Positions 11,536-23,439 of a stretch of DNA of 64,000 nucleotides are shown here, piece after piece. Source of the DNA: Fistulifera solaris (Eukaryota > Bacillariophyta > Bacillariophyceae > Naviculales > Stauroneidaceae); the NCBI GenBank assembly GCA_030295235.1, contig AP026128.1, forward strand, positions 806,001 to 870,000, read 5' to 3'. The number at the start of each line of letters is the position of its first letter. Position 1 is the stretch's first letter. The position numbers and the translations under genes were made by a program. The notes under the pieces are model-generated. The model had not been told where the DNA came from. It ran no database searches and saw only the letters and a list, made by a program, of their open reading frames with translations.

Positions 11536-14147
11536 ATGGTTGTCAAGTGGGATGTTGTGTGGGGCCGATTGGTCCCGTACTGGACGGCTGTTCTTAGTTC
11601 CTTGTTCATTCTCAGCTTCTGGTATGCGTGGACGAGTGAGTACGGTTACGATGCTTACGAAAAAGCGATCTTTAAGCCGGTACGTTCACCTGCAAAGGTT
11701 CGATCTTTGCATTCACCTCAATTTAACCACAACTTCTGCTGATCAATCAGTTAACACGAGGGATGGACTATGAAGTGGAGGACTGGTCCTCAATTCTAGT
11801 TGGTCTAGTCGCTCCTGCAGTTCTCACAAGCTGCATCTGCGCACTCCTTTTGACAAATCATCCGTTGCCAACATGGCGATGTGGCTGGTTCAACAAGATA
11901 GCGGCTGGACTTCGCCGTCATCCCTCGACCAAAGAAGGTGATGCAGCAATCGATGCATCCTTGGCGAGCCGTCTCATGTCCTCTTTTAAGTTCTTCTTGT
12001 CAAGTCTTCGCCTCCCCTTTCAAAAAGATGGTATCTGATGCCGAGTACGGCCATGACCTCGCAAGTAAAAAGATCAACCAATTCGGCCGCGGTGAGGCAA
12101 ACTTCAACGCCATGTCCATCTGGCTTGTCTTTCTACCCATGGTCATTAGCATAGTGGCAACTTTACCCGACACCATCGAACGAGCTGATGAGCGGGCCGC
12201 CGAGGACGGGTCGAGCGCTACAGCAAAGCGCCTTGAGAGGATTTCGTACCTCTTCGGTTGGGTATCCGCGCTGTGCCTCTCGTTGTTCCTCATACCGATC
12301 ACCAAACACAGTGTGCTTCTCGCTGCCATGGGGTGGAGCCCGATTCACGCTCTGCGAATCCACATCTGGTTCGGATACTTGGCTTTCGTCTACATGTTTA
12401 TCCATGGTATCCTTCTCATTCCAGTCTGGTTCATCTATGAGCCCTATCCGGTCTACAAGCAGATTATTCCCAATCCTGGGTGCTGGGACTGGACGTGGAC
12501 GAAAGAAAATCGCAACGACATTCTGCCACAGTGTCGTCATGTTCATGCCAACTTATCCGGTGTGGTCGCTGCTGTCTTCTTCGTTGTCCTGTGGGGATCA
12601 AGTCTCAATTGGGTCCGTCGCGCAAATTACCGTCTCTTCTACATTTCGCACATCACTTTCGGGACATTGGCCCTGTTGGGCACAATCTTGCATATGTACT
12701 GGTTCGTGATCTACTTCATTCCCAGCATCACATACTACCTTGCCTCAAATACGCCGACGTTAGTACAAGCCTTCGCCAGCCGCTTTCGAGGAGGTGTCAA
12801 GATCCGCAAGGTTGTGCTTGTTGAAAATAGCGGCGGCTGCGTTGAAGTCCAGATGGAGGCTCACCGAACGGCGCATGCTGTCTTGGACCGCGAGCCGTGC
12901 CAGTTCATCAAGCTTTGCGTCCCGACGATATCTCTTATCTGGCATCCATTCGACGTCTTCAAGAGCTATTCAGTCGACGGGATGCCCGACGATACGGTTC
13001 GCTTTCTATTCCGCCCCGTCGGTCCCTTTACTAAGGAGCTCGCAAGACGCTTAACTTCAGACGTCGTGCGACCCGTGACTCTCGTGGATGGATTCTACCT
13101 CGGTGCCGACAAGAGCGAATTGGCCATGCAGCACGACTGCGTGACTCTTGTTGCTGGTGGTGTTGCTCTTTCTCCGTATTTGACTCTCATCCCTGCTTTG
13201 CTGAACCGCATTGCGTCGGCGGAAATCAGCGGCGATAGCGTGAAAACCAAGTCCATTGTGCTCCACTGGGTGGTTCGTGAACCGGGACTCTGCCGCCATT
13301 ATGTCCAGAATTACATCAACAGTATTCTAAAGCGCGCGCGAGTTCTCAATCTTGATACAACGCTGGCCGTCTATGTTTACCTCACGGGGGCGACAAGAAT
13401 TTGGGCGATCCGTCTGAGATGACCGCCGCGGCAGAGTTGAGCAAGTCGACAGTTGAGACACCGTTTGCGGACCAATCGGCAAACCTGTCGCCTGACGACA
13501 CTGCTGATGCTGGAAGCGGAAGCTCTGATGAAGGCAAGAGTACCAGAGATTACACCGTGGTTGTTCAGAAGAATTCAACAGGTCACCCTCTCGAGCTGGC
13601 TCGCATGCTTCCCCGCCGCTACTCTGCGGCAGTTTGGAATATCCCATTCTTTGTCTTTTACTCGGGAGTCACGTTCTTCGGCTTTTGGTACTTGTTTAGT
13701 CAGACGCCCGATAAAGCCAGAAGCTACTACGAGCTCTCCAAAATGACTTGGATCGTTGTTGACGCCGTCCTCATGTACTTTGGATTTGGAATCTTGTCCG
13801 AAGCATTCGTTTTGGGTCTACGCAAGTACTGGCCTCAGCCGAAACTGGATGACTTTGAAATCGTGGCCGCAAACGGCAAGATGAAGGAGCTGAGCGATTC
13901 AGATAACGGTGATGTGATCAATGTCGAAGATGGAAATCTCCCGAGCGCGAACGTGACTATTGTCTACCGCCAGGGCCGCCCCGACGCCGATCAGGTCTTT
14001 GAAGACGCTCGCATGGCAGCCGAACCCGGTATCTTCATGTGCGGTCCCTCTGCATTGACTCACATGGTCAAGGCTGAAGCGTCGAAGGAGAACTCGTATT
14101 TGGGTCTCACCCGTTATTGCTTGTACGATGAGCCCTACGAGATGTGA
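11536..14147 (+). CDS. Ferric reductase family, tandem copy 2, with two single-base frame breaks
   Basis: Exon 1 is 11536-11679, intron 11680-11750 (71 nt, GTACGT...TCAG, phase 0) and exon 2 starts at 11751. The protein aligns throughout with copies 1 and 3: heme His pairs in IHALRIHIWFGYLAF and SHITFGTLALLGTILH, FAD motif HPFDVF, GGVALSPYLT, two late membrane spans and MCGPSALTHMV at the end. The frame breaks twice. One extra base lies in the A5 run 12022-12026 (after SSLRLPF). One missing base lies in the G5 run 13386-13390 (YVYLTG-GDKNLGDPSEM expected). The shifts are opposite in sign and both fall in homopolymers, while everything else is conserved. I therefore favour sequence error, though a recent pseudogene cannot be excluded. 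Role as for copy 1. Confidence 0.8.
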
Positions 14148-15838
14148 GTTGTTGCTCCGAGTACACAATCTCTCTGACGTCGCATCATGACTATTCAGCG
14201 ACATGCATGCTTGCATTCTAATAAAAGATCCATGTTTCATTTCCTCTGTTCGCTTTTATGCCAGTATGTATTCATTTTTTATCGTTCGTGTGAATGATGC
14301 GACCATTTGTCGTGTGCGCACATATTCTCTCGCCTTGGTTGATTGTCACCTAAATCATTTTGCCATAAAACTCGGTCATCATTTGAATTGACAGATAGTA
14401 CAATTGTATCGACGCACCCATCCAAGCAAAATGAAACGAGTACAGCCGATTACAAGCAAGACTTTTGCGCTATTGACAGGCCCTTGAACGAGCGTCTTCA
14501 AGCTCCAAATAATCACACGTATTTGAAAGTTCCTATCGACGAAGCTTATTGGGTTCGTCCCCACTATTGCCGCACCCTCCTTCCACCTATCACATCAAAT
14601 GATCAGCTTTACTTGTTCGTGTACTACTTGCTCACAAAAGATTCAAAGCATTGCTTGACGACTTGATAAACTCCATTGACGCGCGCAGTTGCAAGCAACA
14701 CGGCACGTTGCAGTGCAAAAAAACGGTACGAAACGACGTTAAAATTCTGCCTCGCCGTATCGCTACGTAGAAACTTGTACTGAGAGGCACAATTTTATTT
14801 TAACGTCCTTTCCGTAAAAAAATTTTACCGTAGACTACTGTACGTATCACGGTCGACGAGGAGAGGTGGGAAAACACTTATGTACCGTGTACCGGTAGGA
14901 CTATTACAAGCCTTTTGCACGCGTAACTACTAGTCTGCGGTACCGGTAAGGTTACCAAACGAACGACAAAAAAGACGCAACCAAAAATTGCGCACCTTAG
15001 AATTCATTACTCCGTAATATTGGACTCTTAGAGAGATCTCTAGCGACGATTGCGAGTTGTTTAGAGGCTCGTGAATCTTGATGAAGCTGCGGGAAGCGGA
15101 AGTGAGAGCCGAGCCTCGAACTTTGATCTTTGTTCATGGATCACAAACCCCAGAGACAGTGTGCCTCTAGAGAGAGCTATAGAGATAGTGGAGCATGCAC
15201 AGCACAAGCAGGCACAAGCGGCAAGCCGTCGTACGTCGTAGGTACTAGAGAGCTAGAGAGGTACAAAAGTAAGGACATGCTCACACAAGAGCACTCGAGA
15301 TTAGAAAATGGGGCTGGAGAGGTACACTAAGTATCCAAAAGTGAGACGTGAGACTTTGAGCCTGCTGCAGAAAGCCGAAAGCCGAAAATCAATCTCCTTG
15401 CTCCTTGTACTTCAGACTTCAGACTCCAGACCATAACACATACAGTAACACATTCACCATTCATTCAAACATCCTTACCTGATACCTGATACGGAGTAGA
15501 AGCGAAAGCGAACACTGAGACCATAATGTTCCAGTGGAAAGCTGATGAGGCGAAAAGAAATGTTGGTTTTAAGCCCTATAAACTATCATTTTTTCACCAA
15601 CCTCCAACCTCTCACTCGCCAGTTTTGTTATCTGTTAGTCTAGGGTACAACGGTACGGAGAATAGTGGCGAGCAGCGAATCACGAATCACGATGACTAGT
15701 ACTACAAGTAGCAACTAACAAGGACTCTTTAAAAGCTAAAAACAGAGGCATTTTGGTTTTTGTACACAAGAAACAAGAGCTGCCCGGAGTATTATTTCTT
15801 TGGTTTGGTGTCAACTGTCAACACGTGGTCCCATGCTA
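14148..15838. other. Intergenic region between FRE copies 2 and 3
   Basis: 1.7 kb without recognisable genes. It holds an imperfect inverted repeat (14735-14753 / 14784-14807, GACGTTAAAAT...TGCCTC arms), several GTACCGGTA repeats around 14880-14950, and short AGAGAG/TAGAGA-rich low-complexity sequence at 15030-15350. A CACGTG hexamer sits at about 15823-15828, just before the third FRE-upstream element. Confidence 0.4.
14735..14807. repeat. Imperfect inverted repeat (hairpin)
   Basis: Arms GACGTTAAAATTCTGCCTC (14735-14753) and GAGGCACAATTTTATTTTAACGTC in reverse orientation (14784-14807), with a ~30-nt loop. It could be a small MITE relic or a 3'-processing or insulator structure. Function unknown. 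Confidence 0.4.
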
Positions 15839-15850
15839 AGCGCGTGCTTG
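15839..15850 (+). promoter_or_regulatory. Shared FRE-upstream element, copy 3 (AGCGCGTGCTTG)
   Basis: Lies 160 bp before the third FRE ATG (16011), directly after CCATGCTA. The same 12-mer precedes the other two FRE genes. I did not see it elsewhere in the window when reading for it. Confidence 0.65.
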
Positions 15851-16010
15851 ATACCTTTGTTACTTGACACTCTTTATGAAACCAACAAAATGTGATGGAT
15901 GGAGATGATTTACCGGCTCGACCAGCCTGCTATCAAAGATACCTCATAAAATACATCAAACAAAAATTGATGGCTCAAAATTGAAATCTTGTTTTGTTGC
16001 TCGAATCATC

Positions 16011-18610
16011 ATGTTCGATTTGGACGTTGCCATGGGCCGATTGGTCCCGTACTGGATATCGGTCCTCACCACGCTCTTTATCATCAGTTTTTTGTACGCT
16101 TGGACGAACGATCCTGGTTATCTTGCTTTTGAAAAAGCTATCTTCAAACCGGTACGTAACCACTTCTCAATTGATACCAGCAATTCTCCTATATAGCTCT
16201 CACTGTTCGTGCTGATGAACTTGGCATTATCCATCAGTTAACCAAAGGAATGGATCACGAAGTTGAGGATTGGGCCTCTAATTTGATTGGATTCATAGCA
16301 CCACTTCTTCTTGCGAGCTGCCTTTGCGCGTTGTTTTTGACTAATCATCGATTGCCTACATGGAGATGCAGCTGGTTCAACAAGATCGCAGCGGCAATTC
16401 GCCGTCCTCCAACGAAGAAAGAAGGCGACAACATGACGAATGCAAATGTGCTGCAAAAACTCCAAGCCAGTTTTGGGTTCTTCGTGTCAAGCCTTCGTCT
16501 CCCCTTTATCAACATGACATCAGAGGCTGAGTACGGACATGATCTAGCAAGCAAGAAAGTCAACCAGTTCGGCCGGGGTGAGCCGAACTTTAATGCCATG
16601 TCTATCTGGCTCGCCTTTCTACCCATGGTCATTGGTGTAGTAGCTTACTTACCCGTCAGCTTCAAATGGGCGGATGAAGCAGCTGTTACGGAGGGAACAA
16701 GCAGGACAAGAGAGCGAATGATTTCAGCCTCGTATCTCTCTGGGTGGGGGTCGTTTATGTGCCTGGCCTTTTTTCTCATTCCGGTCACCCGTCATAGTGT
16801 GCTTCTGGCGGCAATGGGATGGAGCCCGATCCACGCTCTACGATTGCACATCTGGTTCGGGTACCTGTCGTATATCTTCATGTTCATCCACGGTATCATG
16901 CTCGTCCCTGTTTGGTACATGTACGAGCCGTATGCAGTGTACAAGCAAGTCATTCCGGATTCCAGGTGCTGGAGCTGGACTTGGACAGCAGAAACCGAGG
17001 CGGACATTGAACCGAGCTGCCGCCATGTCCACGCCAATCTATCTGGTGTCATCGCCGCAGTGTTCTTCACAGTACTCTGGGGATCGAGTCTTAACTGGGT
17101 CCGTCGAAAGAATTACCGTCTCTTCTACACTTTGCACATCATCTTCGGGATTCTGACCATTCTAGGCTCCATCTTGCACATGTACTGGTTTGTTCTTTAT
17201 CTGATCCCAAGCATCACGTACTACCTTGCCTCAACCACGCCAACAGTGGTACAGGCAGTTGCCAGTCGCTTTCGGGGTGGTGTCAAGATCCGCAAGGTTG
17301 TGCTCGTGGAAGACAGCGGCGGCTGCGTCGAAGTCCAGATGGAGGCTCACCGAACGGCGCATGCTGTTTTGGACCGCGAACCATGTCAGTTCATTAAGCT
17401 TTGTGTCCCCAAGATCTCACTCATCTGGCACCCTTTCGACGTCTTCAAGGGCTACTCAGTCGATGGCACAACCGACGATACGGTTCGCTTTCTGTTCCGA
17501 CCTGTTGGTCCGTTTACCAAAGAGCTCGCAAAGCGTTTGACTGGCGTCGAGCGTCCTGTGACGCTGGTGGATGGATTTTATCTTGGTGCCGACAAGAGCG
17601 AGCTTGCGCTGCAGCACGACTGCGTCACTATGGTTGCCGGTGGGGTTGCTCTTTCTCCGTATTTGACCCTCATCCCTGCCTTGTTGAACCGCATTGCCTT
17701 GGCAGAGAGAGTCGGTGATAACGTAAAAACCAAGTCCATCGTGCTCCACTGGGTCGTTCGTGAACCGGGACTCTGTCGTTATTACGTTGACAATTACGTC
17801 AACAGTATCTTGAAACGCGCTCGCGCTCTTAATCTTGACACAACGCTGGCTATTTATGTGTACCTCACAGGAGGCGAGAAAGCTGTTGTAGATTCATCTG
17901 AAAAAACTACTCCGGCAGCTTTGAGCAGTCTAACCATTGCGGATCCCTCACATGACGAGACCGCCGAGGCGGGCAGCGGTAGCTCTGAGCAAGATAAGTA
18001 TTCCAACGACGGTAAGGGCCATGATGACATTGCCACCGGCAATTCAACTGGTCACCCTCTCGAGTTGGCCCGAATGCTTCCCCGTCGTTATTCAGTTGCT
18101 GTGTGGAACTTTCCTTTCTTTCTCCTATTCACAGTGTCAGTGTTCGTCGGCTTTCAACTTTTATGGGATCAGAATCCGCACGATCCCATGAATTATTACG
18201 ACCTTTCCAAGATGACCTGGCTCGTGTTGTATCTCATCCCCCTTTACTTTGGATTCGGTATCTTGTCCGAGGCATGTGTTCTTGGTCTACGCAAGTACTG
18301 GCCTCAGCCGAAACTGGATGACTTTGAAATCGTCGCGGTGGGAGGCAAGATGAAAGAGCTGAGCGATTCTGACGACGGAGACATCAACGAAGACGGAAAT
18401 CTCCCGAGCGCGAAGGTGACCATGGTTTACCGCCAAGGCCGTCCCAACGCTGATCAGGTCTTTGAAGATGCTCGCATGGCAGCCGAACCCGGTATCTTCA
18501 TGTGCGGTCCCTCTGCTTTGACTCACATGGTTAAGGCGGAAGCCTCGAAGGAAAACTCTTATTTGGGCCTCACCCGTTACTGTTTGTACGATGAGCCGTA
18601 CGAGATGTAA
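16011..18610 (+). CDS. Ferric reductase / NADPH-oxidase-family transmembrane reductase, tandem copy 3
   Basis: Exon 1 is 16011-16151, intron 16152-16237 (86 nt, GTACGT...TCAG, phase 0) and exon 2 is 16238-18610; ~837 aa, frame intact. Order of parts is as in copy 1: first-exon membrane span (LVPYWISVLTTLFIISF), an N-terminal span, heme-binding core with His pairs in LRLHIWFGYLSYIFMFIHG and LHIIFGILTILGSILH, FAD motif HPFDVFKGYS, NAD(P) loop GGVALSPYLT, an acidic Ser-rich linker, two more spans, and MCGPSALTHMV. It is closest to copy 2: the last ~70 residues are nearly identical and the upstream 20-mer is shared. Copies 2 and 3 thus arose from the more recent duplication. It probably acts at the plasma membrane in reductive iron uptake. 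Confidence 0.88.
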
Positions 18611-19286
18611 TTGCATTTATTTGATTCAGTGGCGCTGGGGCGGAAAATCTCTCTTTACGGCAAAACGCAGTTCCAGAGCCAATACGTGTTACAAACTCTT
18701 TAACAAAATATACATGTGTCATTCATTTTCTTGTTCGCTGTTTTCCGATCATTAGCATAACGCGCTGGGACTTGTCTGCAGTTGATTGTTGCCTTGACAT
18801 CGTCTTTGTAGCAATGTTTTCGGATCTTTGCTGCTTCCATGACTTTCAGCTTCCGCTTCGATCATTCTTTCTACTAGTCACTGTGATACAGCCGTCATTA
18901 GAGCAGCGCATTGCAGCTATTGTAATATCGAGCGAACGAATGAAGGGCAATGAGAGAACACGCATGCTCCCTTTGTGTTTGTTGTGATGATGATGAGCAA
19001 GAGAAAAATAATGAAGAGGTGCGCTGCGAATAACCTTACTGTAAAAGCGAAAGGATGAAATGATCCGTGATCCTTTCCCGTTGGCGAATGCGTACACTTT
19101 TATCCATATAAAGAGTTGTTTATTTGCGAATCATTACTTAGGCTATATTTTCCGTTCATACGACTATAACGGTTACAAACGTTAATAATTATATCCGCTC
19201 GCATAGCTCGTCGCCTTTCGCTGCAAACAAAATGCCGCACTGCATTGATTTATTTGCTGTCAAGCATTTTTAAATGCAAACTCAAA
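18611..19286. other. Intergenic region, nothing recognised
   Basis: 676 bp between FRE copy 3 and HID1. AT-rich, no conserved reading frame or RNA gene seen. It should contain the HID1 promoter. Confidence 0.4.
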
Positions 19287-21744
19287 ATGGGACAATCTGC
19301 AAGCAAGGAGAAATTTGGAGAGTCCGTACAAGCGTTAATCAAGGTTGATATATCGGCCGACGATGCGGATTTTTGGGACGAATTGTGGAAAATTCCCAGT
19401 TCGGCAGAAGAAGTGTTTGAGTTAATTCCTCCTTCTGCGGCTAGAAAATTACGCGATGATCGCTTTGAGAACTTGGCGACCTTATTTACTCAAGCAGTAG
19501 CGCAGCTGTGTCAGATCGTTGAAACGCCGTATAGTATTTACTTTGACCAAGCACTCAACTGCGTACGAGTTTTGACCCGGGTTCTGCCGTTTCTTCTCGA
19601 AAAAGGTGCGTATCGACGACAAAGGAAGACAGCAGAACACCACGCGCTGACGCTCTAAGCTTAACTCAGGTGATCTAGGGGACGCCGACGAGAACGTTGA
19701 GCAATTGTGTTGGGGAACGGGTTCCGCTGGTTTGGGAAATGACGAAAAAATTGGTTTGATGATTGGGGGAGGCGCGGAAAAGAAAGAGGAAGGGGAACTG
19801 CCAATGTCGGCAAAATTGCCAACAAGAATGTTGACGAAGATCAACAAGAACCGCTGGCGTTATTGGTGGTGCACGCTTGCATGCACATGTTATTTTTACC
19901 GCAATTTACTTGTGATTTCTACGAAGATTCGACCCTCCCGAAACATCGACCCGCAATTGATAAGACTATCGTCACAAAGGAAGATAAAGAACTCCGAGCG
20001 GAAGCGGGTCTTCGTGAAAAGAAAGTGGAATGGGGCGTCCCTCTTGATCCCACTCCGACGAGTATCATTTGGGCGCCTGGAGTTGGCGTGACGGCCACGG
20101 AGTTGGGCTTTGACGCAGGAACGCGCAAATACGACGCCAATCGGGTGGAAGTTTTGCGATTATTACTAGCATGCTCATGTGATCCTCTTTATAGCCCAGC
20201 TGATGAATACAATCCGCTCGCGAGCCGATGGTTAGGAGTGGCCACTGCCGCGGATGCACCGAATGCGATCTGCTTATTTTATAGCTTACTCAACACAATT
20301 CTCAACTACGACCCCCGAGCAATGCCGGTCACAGCGGGCTTTTCGGAAGGCAATCACGTCAAGCTCGTAGAATTATCAACACAAGTCCTTTGCGTTCTTC
20401 TCGATTGTGGATTGCCCGGGACGGCCGAACCGGTCAGCGACCAGAACGGTAAAGAAGTCGTTGAATTTGATGTTGCAAGCAAAGGCGGTTTCAACATCTT
20501 CCGAACACTTATGGCCCGCATTGATACTGGCAGGGAGCTGACGTTTATTTACAATGGCTTTGCTCGCTTACTTCGCAACGTATACGAGGCAGAAGCTACC
20601 TACATTAGCAGCCGAAGACTAGAATGTTTTCAAGAGCTTCTCGTTTTGTTTTGGAAATTCTCCGAGGAAAACCCGCTGTTTGTCAAGCATGCTCTTTTAC
20701 GCTGTAACATCAACGACATTCTTGTTCCGATTTGCTTTCTGATGTACCGAAGTCGTCGAGATCCTTCGCAGATCGGTCTTGTTCACATTTGCACCTTCAT
20801 TCTTCTCAAGTTCTCGGGCGAAAGGTCTTTCGGCGTGGCACTAAACAAACAATTCACGAAGAAGCTACCAACCGACCTTCCTCTCTTCCGTGGGTGTCAT
20901 ACTGACTTGTTGGTCATCACTCTCCACAAGCTGGTCGTCAACGGAGCGTACAAACTGGTACCTTTGTATTCATGCTTTTTGACTATCATCGCAAATGTCT
21001 CGCCCTATTGGAAGAGCATGAGTCTTGTGGCGGCTGTGAAACTCGTCAATCTTTTGAGCTTTTCTCGTCTCCTAAGTTTTTGTACTCAGGCGAATTTGCT
21101 TATCGTCACCTGGCTCTACTTTTGGAGGTGTTCAACAACATTATTCAGTACCAATATCACGGTAACGCTCATCTTGTATACGCGATAGTGAGACGAAAGG
21201 ATGCTTTTGGGCAACTCGCTTCTTTGACTCTTGAGCGTGCCCAGGCAGCTTGTCATAAAGTTTATGGCGAACAAACTTCTCAGCAGAAAAATGTGGATGC
21301 TGCGATGAAGTCTATGGACGCCAAAGCAATACCAATGTCGAACAACAATGCACATGATGATGCATCGCAGAACTCCGAGGTGGTGGGAACCCCCTTTTAT
21401 CCCACGCAAGAATGGCTCGAAGAGCTCAAGGACAGTCTTCCTATGGAAGCTGTGACGCGCCTGTTGCAACACCTTGTACCGGTGGTTGATGATATCGTCA
21501 ATAAGAAAAGCGGAGTCGTCGACGAGCAAGAAATTTTGGATGTCCTTAATGAAATCACAATGGTTGGTTTATTGCCCGTGCCCCACTCCATTGTGATCCG
21601 AAAATACCAGCCAAATCAATACACCGCGCTTTGGTTTACTGCCTTCATGTGGGGCGTCATCTTTTGCGAAACCAATCACTTCCTTTATTCGACGGAGAGT
21701 GCATCGAATTGTTTCAGGTGTCACTCGATGACCATGACGAGTAA
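19287..21744 (+). CDS. HID1: HID1 / Dymeclin-family trans-Golgi trafficking protein
   Basis: Starts MGQSASKEKFGES, an N-myristoylation signal also found in animal HID1. FWDELW follows (~residue 30), then the family pattern through TRVLPFLLE (~100). Intron 19606-19669 (64 nt, GTGCGT...TCAG) joins K to GDLGDADENV. Later family landmarks are VEVLRLLLACS, FLTIIANVSPYWKS, LLLEVFNNIIQYQYHGN and LLPVPHSIVIRKYQ. HID1 acts at the trans-Golgi in vesicle and dense-core granule biogenesis. The frame breaks three times, each explained by one base missing from a run: A4 at 19812-19815, T4 at 21052-21055 and T4 at 21662-21665. After the last, the end reads WGVIFLRNQSLPLFDGEC...DDHDE, matching the family C-terminus. 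Sequence error is far more likely than decay. Confidence 0.87.
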
Positions 21745-22043
21745 CTATATGTTGAATTAGTTAATTATAGATAGGACATTACGTTTTCTGCGGTTTTCTG
21801 CGACACTATAAATAAATCCCTTCTATGAAGGAGACAAGTGCAATGAAATAAAAACGATGACAGACGGAGTTGCTTTTGAAACTTAAACCTTAAATTAAAA
21901 ATTCTTGCCCTCGATCCTTGCCAACGTAAGAAAAGAGCAGCTCTGTGTTTAAGCGCAACTACATCAAATCATATCAAACTTATTCGCAAATAAAATTTGA
22001 TTACAAAACGACACCAATATCACTTAATCTTTTCAATAATAAC

Positions 22044-23218
22044 TTAGTTGACAGGTTCCGGTTTGAGCGCAGTGGCTTCGTCCCACAGATTCTGGAATAG
22101 TGCTGTGGAAAGGTATCGCTCTCCGAACGAAGGAATGATGGCCACGATGCGCTTTCCAGCGTTCTCGGGACGCTTGGCTACTTGAGAAGCCGCCAAGACG
22201 GCCGCTCCGGAGGAAATACCGCAAAAGATTCCTTCTTCCAAGGCCATACGACGAGCCATGGCCATGGCGTCTTCACCCGCAATCTGAACGACTTCGTCGA
22301 TCAACGAAGTATCGGCATTGCCCGGAATGAAACCAGCACCAATTCCTTGAATTTTGTGAGGCCCCGGCTTGCCACCACTCAAGACCGCGGACTCCATGGG
22401 TTCGACGGCGACGATTTGGAGGGAAGGGTTCAGTGGCTTCAAATACTGTCCACACCCAGTGAGAGTTCCACCCGTGCCTACACCACCGACGAGAATGTCG
22501 ACTTTGCCGTCTGTATCGGTCCAGATTTCCGGACCGGTTGTTTCACGGTGGATCTTTGGGTTGTCGGGGTTGTTGAATTGCTGCAACAACATACCATCCG
22601 GTCCAAGTGAATTGACAATCTCCTCTGCCTTGGCGATGGCTGCTCGATGATATCGTAAAATTTGCATGATTGTGTGAGAATAATACGAGATGAATGACAA
22701 TCGGTTGACCTATATGAGTAAATACAGTCGACAATAAACTCACCTCCTCCCATTCCCTTGGCCGCCGGAGTAAGAATGACTTCCGCACCGAAAGCTTTGA
22801 GCAAGACACGACGTTCCATCGACATGGACTCGGGCATGGTAAGCTTCAATTTGTATCCTTTCGCGGCTGCCACCATCGCAAGACCGATGCCCGTGTTTCC
22901 GGAAGTTGGTTCCACGAGGACCGTCTTTCCGGGTGTAATATCCCCACGGGCTTCCGCTTCCGTGATCATGCTCAATGCGATGCGGTCTTTCACTGAGTTT
23001 GCCGGATTACTGCTCTCCAATTTGACCACGACTTCGGCGACACTTCCTTCTGTCACTCGATTGAGCTTGACCAAGGGCGTATTGCCAATTAGCTCGAGGA
23101 CATTGTTCGCGATCTTCGCTGCTGACAAAGCTGACGAGCCGGAAGGAACCGAGCGGGGCACAAACGCATCGCTGGTCGAAAGAAGAGTCAGAAACGTAGG
23201 GAATATAAAACGAGCCAT
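22044..23218 (-). CDS. Plastid cysteine synthase (O-acetylserine (thiol)lyase)
   Basis: Two exons: 23218-22744 and 22639-22044, with a 104-nt phase-1 intron GTGAGT...GCAG that joins GMGG to AIAKAEEIV exactly as in the family; 356 aa. The N-terminus [23 protein letters not shown] is a signal peptide ending in an SDA-F junction, the diatom plastid bipartite presequence. The PLP-binding Lys lies in NSVKDR (~77), the substrate loop is TSGNTG, the phosphate-binding loop is [10 protein letters not shown], and the C-terminus carries [10 protein letters not shown]. It makes cysteine from O-acetylserine and sulfide, the last step of sulfate assimilation in the stroma. Cysteine feeds glutathione and Fe-S assembly. 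Frame intact. Confidence 0.95.
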
Positions 23219-23439
23219 GTTTTATTATCGTAATAAAAGGGTTCTGATTGCTGTTGTGAAAGTGTTAGAAGCGAAACATGCAAAGATCTTTTCTCGTGTC
23301 CATCCGATGACTGACTTTCCCAGACTACTCTTTCGTCTAGTCTGAGGAACCTGTGAGACACATGCGAAGAACAACGAAATACGAACAATGTTTTATGTTT
23401 GCGCCACCAAAAATAGGACGGGGTAACATCATATCTATG
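23219..23439. other. Short upstream region of cysteine synthase
   Basis: Promoter region of the minus-strand cysteine synthase gene. No motif recognised. Confidence 0.3.

Noticed and set aside
12188-12709. A 173-codon +strand frame inside FRE copy 2
   Set aside because: Overlaps conserved ferric-reductase codons in another frame and has no family match. The same shadow frame appears in FRE copies 1 and 3.
19287-21744. Programmed ribosomal frameshifting as an explanation for HID1 (and other) frame breaks
   Set aside because: Breaks occur at different runs, with both losses and gains, in many unrelated genes, and no slippery heptamer with downstream structure is apparent. Sequence error is simpler.
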